Of a DNA stretch of 6,284 nt, positions 1 to 5,280 are shown in pieces; position 1 is the first letter of the stretch; each line of letters begins with the position of its first letter. The notes beneath the pieces are model-generated. The model saw nothing but the letters and a program-made list of their open reading frames with translations, searched no databases and was not told the origin of the DNA. Position numbers and translations under genes: made by a program. Source of the stretch: Bacillota bacterium (GTDB taxonomy: Bacteria; Bacillota; Limnochordia; Darwinibacteriales; Darwinibacteriaceae); NCBI GenBank assembly GCA_012799535.1, contig JAAZLB010000183.1:1-6284 (forward strand), given 5' to 3'.

Positions 1-383
1 AGATAGTGCAAAGGCAACTTAATCAGTAAGCACGCGAAAACTAGCCAGAGACGCCCTTCCCGTTCGTTAGCACTAGGAATTAACCACAAAAAAACTAACG
101 CCCCGTAATATGGTAAGGATAGCCGTAGGCCAATCACACTGGTTAGACCAATCGATACCATGGACAAGGGAAATAGGCTAGCTAGTCGACTACGGCCACA
201 GACTCGCCACACCCCCAAAAAAGCTAAACCAAAAGGCCATAGTTCCCCGAAGATGGCTGCTCTTCCCAGAAGAAAGCCTAAGAAACCCCAACTGAGAGTG
301 GAATGGGCAAAATTAATCCCAAGCTCACTCAGTTTGAGGTTTTCCTTGTTTAGCCCGGTAGGTAAAGATAGGATTCTTGCCAC
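1..383 (-). CDS. spoIIE: Stage II sporulation protein E, N-terminal part (partial, runs off left edge)
   Basis: Only the first 127 residues are in the window; the family is about 800 residues, with a multi-spanning N-terminal membrane domain, a central FtsZ-interacting region and a C-terminal PP2C phosphatase. In known spore formers SpoIIE localises to the polar septum and dephosphorylates SpoIIAA, which frees sigma-F in the forespore. What is visible is a short polar start (residues 1-28) followed by hydrophobic segments at about 30-60, 68-88, 92-103 and 111-125. The stretch GRAAIFGELWPFGLAF (residues 40-55) matches the typical first membrane segment of SpoIIE. The GTG at 383-381 is the only start codon in frame downstream of the in-frame stop at 449-447, and it has a GATGGAG ribosome binding site eight bases upstream. 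Support from context: in Bacillus subtilis spoIIE also lies just downstream of a tRNA-Met gene. The phosphatase domain is not seen, so the call rests on the N-terminus and synteny. Confidence 0.82.
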   Translation of the reverse strand, partial: MARILSLPTGLNKENLKLSELGINFAHSTLSWGFLGFLLGRAAIFGELWPFGLAFLGVWRVCGRSRLASLFPLSMVSIGLTSVIGLRLSLPYYGALVFLWLIPSANEREGRLWLVFACLLIKLPLHY

Positions 384-411
384 GGTATCAACTCCATCCC
401 TAGTTGATCCT

Positions 412-445
412 AGCGTATCAAGTTCTAAACCCCAGACATGTCGAA
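412..445 (-). promoter_or_regulatory. Putative Spo0A-controlled sigma-A promoter of spoIIE
   Basis: A perfect TGTCGAA Spo0A box lies at 439-445 (read TTCGACA on the minus strand), about 56 bases before the spoIIE start. A weak -10-like TACGCT (417-412) follows, with 21 bases between it and the box. Spo0A-activated sigma-A promoters such as spoIIG have an unusually long spacer of about 22 bases, with a Spo0A box at the -35 position, so the geometry fits. The -10 matches only three of six consensus bases. The box is directly visible; its use as a promoter is inferred. Confidence 0.4.
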
Positions 446-494
446 GTTAGTGAATTCCCTAATTTAGTTTTCTAATTTTTCCGCTAAATAACTA

Positions 495-521
495 AAAACC
501 CTACAAAATTTGTAGGGTTTT
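495..521 (-). terminator. Rho-independent terminator after tRNA-Met
   Basis: A 13-base perfect inverted repeat (AAAACCCTACAAA at 495-507 and its complement at 509-521) forms a CCCTAC/GTAGGG-cored hairpin. On the minus strand it is followed by TTTTTAGTTATTT. It lies 11 bases beyond the tRNA 3' end, where transcription of the tRNA should stop, and probably also ends any readthrough from hppA. It insulates spoIIE, whose own promoter signals lie after it. Confidence 0.85.
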
Positions 522-532
522 ATATTTCATCA

Positions 533-609
533 TGGTAGCGGCGGCTGGATTTGAACCAGCGACTCTACGGGTATGAACCGTATGCTCTGACCAACTGAGC
601 TACGCCGCC
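533..609 (-). tRNA. tRNA-Met (elongator, anticodon CAU)
   Basis: This is a 77-base tRNA with CCA encoded (complement of 533-535). Its acceptor arm starts GGCGGCG and pairs with CGCCGCU, with a G1-U72 wobble as in the Bacillus subtilis elongator tRNA-Met. The anticodon stem is UACGG/CCGUA around the loop UUCAUAC, giving anticodon CAU. The T arm is GCUGG-UUCAAAU-CCAGC. It is not the initiator, which would have an unpaired C1-A72 and three G-C pairs in the anticodon stem. It is also unlike tRNA-Ile(CAU), whose loop is normally CUCAUAA. In B. subtilis a tRNA-Met (followed by tRNA-Glu) sits in the same place upstream of spoIIE; no tRNA-Glu is present here. Confidence 0.96.
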
Positions 610-621
610 GTGACATGATTT

Positions 622-650
622 ATTATACAGAGGCCTTGTTCCAAAGTCAA
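622..650 (-). promoter_or_regulatory. Sigma-A promoter of tRNA-Met
   Basis: On the minus strand a -35 TTGACT (650-645) and a consensus -10 TATAAT (627-622) are separated by exactly 17 bases, with the tRNA 5' end 12 bases after the -10. This is the strongest promoter in the window, as expected for a stable RNA. Its -35 begins three bases after the hppA stop codon, so no separate hppA terminator fits in between. Confidence 0.9.
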
Positions 651-653
651 GGG

Positions 654-2759
654 TTAAAACAGATGGTTTTGAAGAATAAAAGATGCAAAGACCACGGAGA
701 CCATGGAGATTAATTTGATTAAGATGTCTAAGGATGGTCCTACCGTATCCTTAAGTGGATCGCCCACAGTGTCACCGGTGACCGCTGCGTGGTGGGCATC
801 TGATCCCTTACCACCATAATGTCCTTCTTCAATATACTTCTTAGCATTATCCCAAGCACCGCCAGCATTGCCTGTGAAAACCGCTAAGGCGATTCCAGAT
901 AGCAAGCCGCCTGCCAGTAGACCTACAACCCCTTCTACTCCGAAAATTAATCCTACAAGAATAGGACTTAAGACCGCGATTACCGATGGTACAACCATTT
1001 CTTTCAGAGCCGCTTGGGTACAAATGTCTACACAAAGGGCATAATCCGGTTTGGCGCTTCCTTCTAAAAGACCGGCAATTTCCCGGAATTGACGACGGAC
1101 CTCTTCCACAATCCGTTGGGCAGTACGACCAACTGCGGTCATGGTCATCGCACTAAAGACAAAGGGAAGCATGCTTCCTAAAAGCAAACCTGCTAACACA
1201 TTGGTGTTAAGTACACTAAAATCTAAAACCAAATCCATGCCTAAATCATTAGCGATCAAAAACACCTGATCCCGATAGGCTGCAATCAAAGCCAAAGCCG
1301 CCAAAGCAGCAGAACCTATGCAGAAGCCCTTTCCAGTAGCTGCAGTAGTGTTACCTAAAGCATCCAAGGCGTCGGTGCGCTCCCGTACGATAGGTGGTTG
1401 ATTACTCATTTCTGCAATTCCACCAGCATTATCCGCAATAGGTCCATAAGCATCAGTGGTCAAGGTGATACCCAGGGTGCTAAGCATGCCCACTGCAGCT
1501 AGACCTATCCCGTAAAGTCCAAGGTTGAAATTCCCTGCACCGCCAGCCACATAAAAACTAGCAATAATTGTGGCTACAATCAAGAAAGTGAAAGGTCCTA
1601 AGGAGCCCATACCCACTGCTAAACCTTGAATTACTACCGTAGCATGACCGGTTGTAGCACTTTCTGCAACTCGTCTGGTTGCAGAATATTGGGCAGAAGT
1701 ATAAAACTCAGTGATCAAGCCAATCCCAATTCCACACAGCAAACCAAAAAGTACGGCAAAATACATACCCACATGAGCCCACCCTAGCAAAGATACTACT
1801 ATAGGTAGGGTAACAATAGCAATTAAGGCAGCTGCCACAAAAACTCCCTTACGCAACGCTGCAAGAAGTTGCTTTTGACTGGCTTCTTCCCCAGTTTCCA
1901 CAAAACGCATACCAAAGATGGAAGCTAATACTCCCACACCAGCAAGGGCAAGGGGTACGGTAACACCTGCCATTCCAAAACCAGCTGCAACAGCTAGTGC
2001 ACAGGTAGCCACAATAGCCCCCACATAGGACTCATAAAGATCCGCACCAAGACCGGCAATATCCCCCACATTATCCCCCACGTTATCAGCGATAACCGCG
2101 GGGTTGCGGGGATCGTCTTCTGGAATACCCGCTTCTACCTTACCAACCAAGTCTGCCCCAACATCTGCAGCCTTAGTATAGATCCCCCCACCTACACGGG
2201 CAAACAGGGCCATGGAGCTTGCACCCATTCCAAAGTTTAACATGGTACTGGTGATAATCTGAATACGAGCGGTTTCTTCTAAACCTCGATAGAACCAGTT
2301 GAGAAAAAAATACCAAAAACTTAAATCTAAAAGACCTAAGCCAACCACGATCAACCCTGTTACTGCACCCCCAGCGAAAGCCACTCGCAAGGCGGTGTTC
2401 AAACTTGTACGAGCTGCATTAGCAGTACGAATATTGGCATGAGTGGCCATGGTCATGCCTACAAAGCCAGCTAAGGCCGAAAAGCCAGCACCTGAAATGA
2501 AGGCCCAAGGTACGAATGCATTAAGGTAGCCTAAGTAAACGAAAACGTATAAAATAGCAAACATAGCAACAAAAAACGCAATTACGGTGAGGTACTGCCG
2601 TCTTAGATATGCCTTAGCCCCAATCCGGATCGCTTCGGCAATTTCCACCATTTCCTCAGTTCCTTCGTCGTGTTTCATAACGGTACGCCAAAAGTAGACT
2701 ACAGACACTAAAGCAACAATCGCACTGATAGGTGCTAGATAGATTAAAGACTGAGCCAT
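654..2759 (-). CDS. hppA: Ion-translocating membrane pyrophosphatase, potassium-dependent type
   Basis: This is a complete 701-residue homodimeric membrane pyrophosphatase that hydrolyses cytoplasmic pyrophosphate and pumps H+ or Na+ outward. About 16 hydrophobic segments span the length, which is normal for the family. The pyrophosphate/Mg site residues are all present: [11 protein letters not shown] (199-209), DNVGDNVGD (225-233), [14 protein letters not shown] (434-447), WDNAKKY (636-642) and [15 protein letters not shown] (662-676). The motif [10 protein letters not shown] (469-478) has Ala473 and Gly476, the signature of K+-dependent enzymes; K+-independent ones have Lys and Thr there. 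Gate residues Asp240, Glu243 and Lys682 are present, with Glu three residues after Asp as in the Thermotoga Na+ pump. That spacing does not by itself settle Na+ versus H+. The ATG start has AAAGGA ten bases upstream. It is divergent from the YibE/F gene, with no terminator before the tRNA promoter. Confidence 0.97.
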   Translation of the reverse strand: MAQSLIYLAPISAIVALVSVVYFWRTVMKHDEGTEEMVEIAEAIRIGAKAYLRRQYLTVIAFFVAMFAILYVFVYLGYLNAFVPWAFISGAGFSALAGFVGMTMATHANIRTANAARTSLNTALRVAFAGGAVTGLIVVGLGLLDLSFWYFFLNWFYRGLEETARIQIITSTMLNFGMGASSMALFARVGGGIYTKAADVGADLVGKVEAGIPEDDPRNPAVIADNVGDNVGDIAGLGADLYESYVGAIVATCALAVAAGFGMAGVTVPLALAGVGVLASIFGMRFVETGEEASQKQLLAALRKGVFVAAALIAIVTLPIVVSLLGWAHVGMYFAVLFGLLCGIGIGLITEFYTSAQYSATRRVAESATTGHATVVIQGLAVGMGSLGPFTFLIVATIIASFYVAGGAGNFNLGLYGIGLAAVGMLSTLGITLTTDAYGPIADNAGGIAEMSNQPPIVRERTDALDALGNTTAATGKGFCIGSAALAALALIAAYRDQVFLIANDLGMDLVLDFSVLNTNVLAGLLLGSMLPFVFSAMTMTAVGRTAQRIVEEVRRQFREIAGLLEGSAKPDYALCVDICTQAALKEMVVPSVIAVLSPILVGLIFGVEGVVGLLAGGLLSGIALAVFTGNAGGAWDNAKKYIEEGHYGGKGSDAHHAAVTGDTVGDPLKDTVGPSLDILIKLISMVSVVFASFILQNHLF

Positions 2760-2797
2760 TTTTTGAGCATCCTTTCTATAATTACAACAAATTGCTG

Positions 2798-2830
2798 ATT
2801 ATATTTCTACATTTTACCAACATATCCTCC
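2798..2830 (-). promoter_or_regulatory. Candidate hppA promoter region (sigma-H-like and sigma-A-like elements)
   Basis: On the minus strand GGAGGATAT (2830-2822) fits the sigma-H -35 consensus RnAGGAwWW. After 11 bases, GTAGAAAT (2810-2803) fits the -10 RnnGAATww except for one base. Overlapping it, TATAAT (2803-2798) matches a sigma-A -10 perfectly, but no acceptable -35 stands 16-18 bases upstream. Either could drive hppA about 40 bases downstream. This is by-eye matching in AT-rich DNA, so it is weak evidence. Confidence 0.3.
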
Positions 2831-2846
2831 CGTTTTTTAGTATAAT
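2817..2846 (+). promoter_or_regulatory. Candidate promoter of the YibE/F gene
   Basis: A consensus -10 TATAAT stands at 2841-2846, with a poor -35 (CCAACA, 2817-2822, three of six matches) 18 bases upstream. A start near 2853 would leave a 5' leader of about 20 bases containing the AGGAGGT ribosome binding site (2860-2866). The -35 region overlaps the opposing hppA promoter candidate. Confidence 0.35.
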
Positions 2847-2873
2847 AAGACCAACAATTAGGAGGTTAATTTT

Positions 2874-3989
2874 GTGCACAGATCTATACCGCTCATTTTA
2901 GTCTTATTGTTAGTACTCATTCTAGGCAACACCCCTCTGTGGGCCCAAGGTTTAGGGGAGCTGCCCCGCTTTAAGGGCCGAGTTGTGGAGGTTAGTTCTA
3001 GTGGACCCCTTCCTGGGTTCGAGGAACAATGGGAGACTCAGGTGGTTAAGATTCGCCTGAATTCTGGTCCCCACAAAAACCAAGATATTGTTATACTGAA
3101 CACCCTAACAGGACATCCTTTTTTTGATTTGAGGGTTAAAAAAGGGGATCGAGTGGTCCTCCAAGGAGATTTCAGTGGACCTAGTGCCGAATACTATCTA
3201 GCGGACTACTACAGAGGTGGGCCCTTAATATTTATTAGCTTATTATTCGTTTTCTTAATTATGCTCATCGGAGGAAAACAAGGCCTCAAGGCCATTGTGT
3301 CCCTAGTGGTAATGGGGCTAGTGATTGTGACCATGATTTTACCCCTCATTCTCAAGGGTTTTAGTCCGATCTTAGTTACGGTTGGCTTATCTTCGGCCCT
3401 TACTGGTGTGTTCATCCTTTTTATTGGAGGTTACAGTAAAAAAACAGTAGCCGCTATTTGTGGTACTGTAGGGGGATTAGTAACATCGGGGGTTTTGGCT
3501 TATGTGGTTGGTAAGGCTAGTTATTTAACTGGTCTAGCTTCCGAAGAAGCACAAATGCTTCAATTCATGGATGCTTCCATCAATTTTCAAGGTTTGTTGT
3601 TTTCCGGCATGATCATTGGGGCCCTAGGTGCAATTTTAGATGTGGGGATTAGCATTGCCTCCGCAATGGAACAAATAAAAGAAGCCGATCCAACGACCGA
3701 CTTCCAAACACTTTTCTCAAGAGGCCTCCATGTAGGTAAGGACTTAATTGCCACCATGTCCAACACCCTTATTTTAGCCTATGTGGGCTCCTCTTTACCC
3801 CTGCTATTACTCTTTCACACTAATCAAAGTTCTTGGGCTCAAGTCCTTAATTTTGACTTGATCGCTTCTGAGGTGGTACGAGCAATGACAGGAAGCATTG
3901 GCCTCACCCTAGCCATTCCCCTTACCGCCTTCGTGGCCGCTTTGCTCCTTGTCGATCCTGATCACGAAGGCCAAAATCTGAGCGACTAA
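2874..3989 (+). CDS. YibE/F family multi-pass membrane protein
   Basis: This is a complete 371-residue protein of the YibE/F family, whose biochemical role is not established. Residues 4-25 form a signal peptide or first anchor ending in WAQG. Residues 30-115 form a soluble, beta-rich domain with OB-like features (FKGRVVEV, KKGDRVVLQGDF), probably outside the membrane. Seven hydrophobic segments follow at about 117-133, 138-160, 165-186, 191-213, 240-263, 293-315 and 336-359. Family hallmarks are GALGAILDVGISIASAMEQI (249-268), KDLIATMSNTLILAYVGSSL (289-308) and the last-helix stretch VVRAMTGSIGLTLAIPLTAF (334-353). The GTG start has a perfect AGGAGGT eight bases upstream, with no better alternative. 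It is the only plus-strand gene and runs divergently from hppA. Its last 81 bases are shared with the opposing ylqH-like gene, and those bases still encode the end of its last helix. It is a single fused-length protein and not a yibE/yibF gene pair. Transport is plausible but unproven. Confidence 0.9.
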   Translation: MHRSIPLILVLLLVLILGNTPLWAQGLGELPRFKGRVVEVSSSGPLPGFEEQWETQVVKIRLNSGPHKNQDIVILNTLTGHPFFDLRVKKGDRVVLQGDFSGPSAEYYLADYYRGGPLIFISLLFVFLIMLIGGKQGLKAIVSLVVMGLVIVTMILPLILKGFSPILVTVGLSSALTGVFILFIGGYSKKTVAAICGTVGGLVTSGVLAYVVGKASYLTGLASEEAQMLQFMDASINFQGLLFSGMIIGALGAILDVGISIASAMEQIKEADPTTDFQTLFSRGLHVGKDLIATMSNTLILAYVGSSLPLLLLFHTNQSSWAQVLNFDLIASEVVRAMTGSIGLTLAIPLTAFVAALLLVDPDHEGQNLSD

Positions 3990-4190
3990 TTCATAAAGCT
4001 CCGGAGGAATCTCAGTTCCCACAGGGATTTGCCGTAGGCTTTCCACCAATTCCCGATCTTCATAGATGGGAACTGCACTCTCTTCTGCGATCTTCACAAT
4101 CTTAGCTGCTAAAAGACCTTGCCCCGACGCAATCACCTCAGGGGCTTGGTTTTTTTGTAGGTCATAGCGTAAGGCAACTGCTTTTCGCAT
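3909..4190 (-). CDS. ylqH: Stand-alone FlhB C-terminal-domain protein (YlqH/FlhX-like)
   Basis: This 93-residue protein matches the cytoplasmic export-switch domain of FlhB/YscU, without any of the FlhB membrane part. Visible family features from the start are the AVALRYD strand (residues 4-10), AP-VIASGQG (16-24), LLAAKIVKIAEESAVPIYED (25-44), the helix around residue 50, VGTEIPPELYELVAQILAFV (56-75), and a family-atypical tail of about 14 residues. The protein begins where flagellar FlhB is cut after Asn in NPTH, so it resembles the released FlhB fragment. The start is taken as ATG 4190-4188 because GGGGG lies eight bases before it; TTG at 4196 and GTG at 4193 are in frame but too close to that site. 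It overlaps the upstream FliK-like gene by 29 bases, which suggests coupled translation, and the convergent YibE/F gene by 81 bases. Bacillus subtilis has the same ylqG-ylqH pair next to rnhB. Role unknown; FlhX of Helicobacter can replace the FlhB domain. Confidence 0.9.
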   Translation of the reverse strand: MRKAVALRYDLQKNQAPEVIASGQGLLAAKIVKIAEESAVPIYEDRELVESLRQIPVGTEIPPELYELVAQILAFVIRIDKEQSGHEGGKGNG

Positions 4191-5262
4191 CACCAAATCC
4201 CCCTTTACGCGGGCCTTGTCGAATCACAAGTGAACTTGGTTCCCAGCCTCGGGACAATAATTCCCGTTCCAAGGCTGGTAACTCCTCACCCATAAATTCA
4301 GAACCCCCATCTTCTAACCACAAAGCAAGGCGAAGACGCTTACCCCATACTACCAACTCCCCCTCTACTAACCCGAAGCTAGCGGTGGGAATCTCCAGAT
4401 CGATCCGGAAACCCTTTTCAGTTAAGGCACCTTCTTTTGATTGCTGTTCTGGAGAAATCCTCACCCAACTAGTATAAAGATCATCATTGAGTAGAAAAGG
4501 TAGAGCAAAAACATATTCTTTCCCTAAGGCCTGTCGGTTAACTAGGGTTTCTACAAACTGTTCTTCCACCACAAGTTTAACTAGGCGGCGGACAACTTCC
4601 TGATCCTGAGATTTAGTACTAAATTTATCCCGATTTTCCCAACGCGGTTCAGATAAGGCTTCTTTAAGTTCTAGTGACAATTCTTCCTGGATCCTGTAAA
4701 TCGGTGCCTTTATTTCCTCCCGTGCACGCAATCCTTCCACCAATTCAACCATCTCTTTTATGAGGGGAAACTTAGCTTGTAACAGCAGCAAAGCCGTTTC
4801 TAACTGTCCCTTTTCAGCCCAGGGCAATAAGGTCCAAACCAACTTTTCTTGAAGAGGAAAACCACCTTTTACTAAGGCTTTAGCAACTTCTAAAGTGTCC
4901 GGAGTTGCAGGAATATTTAACTGTACCAACGCCTCTTCTAAGGAAGTCTCAATCAAGGGAACCTCCTGTGTTTGTCCTTGTAATCGAGATTCCATCATTT
5001 TGGTCATTAACAAGGTGCGGTCTGGGAGGATTTCTAAGCGCACCAAACTTCCCAAGGTCAACTCTGCTTGTTGTTCCTTAGTCAATTTAGCTAACGGTAG
5101 CTCAAACTCCCTATTGTCAACCATTAGAAAAACTGAATGGGGAGTGCTTCTCTTAATGGTGGCTAAAAGAGCATTACCTTCCTGGAACAACTCCATCAGT
5201 AGTTCCCCAGAAGCAAAGTTAAGAGGAAACTGAAGGTTGCCACCTATAAAGCTAATCTGCAT
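4162..5262 (-). CDS. ylqG: FliK-like hook-length-control family protein (YlqG-like)
   Basis: This is a 366-residue soluble protein without a signal peptide or membrane segment. Residues 20-92 form a beta-rich N-terminal domain (LLATIKRSTPHSVFLMVDN, then GSLVRLEILPDRTLLM). Residues 100-245 are helical and charged. Residues 265-350 resemble the FliK C-terminal domain: FRIDLEIPTASFGLVEGELV (285-304), a WGKRLRLALWLED strand pair, and an EELPALERELLSRGWEPSSLVI helix-strand ending. FliK C-domains contact FlhB, so the FlhB-like gene directly downstream fits. The start is placed at ATG 5262-5260, with a GGGTGG ribosome site six bases upstream touching the permease stop codon. The same frame runs on to an ATG at 5370, but that would overlap the permease by 97 bases and lacks support. 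The C-terminal tail overlaps the next gene by 29 bases. Sequence similarity is by eye and the N-terminal two thirds are poorly conserved in such families, so the exact role is uncertain. It is called YlqG-like by position and partner. Confidence 0.75.
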   Translation of the reverse strand: MQISFIGGNLQFPLNFASGELLMELFQEGNALLATIKRSTPHSVFLMVDNREFELPLAKLTKEQQAELTLGSLVRLEILPDRTLLMTKMMESRLQGQTQEVPLIETSLEEALVQLNIPATPDTLEVAKALVKGGFPLQEKLVWTLLPWAEKGQLETALLLLQAKFPLIKEMVELVEGLRAREEIKAPIYRIQEELSLELKEALSEPRWENRDKFSTKSQDQEVVRRLVKLVVEEQFVETLVNRQALGKEYVFALPFLLNDDLYTSWVRISPEQQSKEGALTEKGFRIDLEIPTASFGLVEGELVVWGKRLRLALWLEDGGSEFMGEELPALERELLSRGWEPSSLVIRQGPRKGGFGDAKSSCLTL

Positions 5263-5280
5263 GGCTTTCCACCCTACTCC
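5263..5280 (-). promoter_or_regulatory. Ribosome binding site deciding the YlqG-like start
   Basis: On the minus strand, GGAG is followed by the permease stop TAG (5276-5274) and then GGTGG, with six bases before the ATG at 5262. The stop codon of the upstream gene is embedded in the Shine-Dalgarno stretch, which argues for coupled translation and for the shorter start. Confidence 0.6.

Noticed and set aside
428..438. ATG on the minus strand at 438 as a spoIIE start
   Set aside because: It reads only Met-Ser-Gly-Val before a stop and is not in the spoIIE frame.
160..450. Plus-strand open frame of 96 codons, rich in Lys, Pro and Arg
   Set aside because: It is antisense to the spoIIE start and its promoter; the minus strand gives a coherent membrane protein with a ribosome binding site, while this frame has none.
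462..479. AT-rich imperfect inverted repeat between the terminator and spoIIE
   Set aside because: The weak A-T stem has a mismatch and no T-run after a GC core; chance is likely in AT-rich DNA.
533..609. Initiator tRNA or tRNA-Ile(CAU) identity
   Set aside because: G1-U72 pairing and the UUCAUAC loop match elongator tRNA-Met; the features of the other two are absent.
847..1035. Short minus-strand frame inside hppA
   Set aside because: It lies in another frame of an intact, highly conserved gene.
4191..4196. TTG or GTG starts two or one codons before the FlhB-like ATG
   Set aside because: They lie two and five bases from the GGGGG ribosome site, too close; the ATG has eight.
4895..5233. 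Plus-strand open frame of 112 codons inside the FliK-like gene
   Set aside because: Low-complexity, Ser/Asn-rich composition without motif or ribosome site, opposite a better gene.
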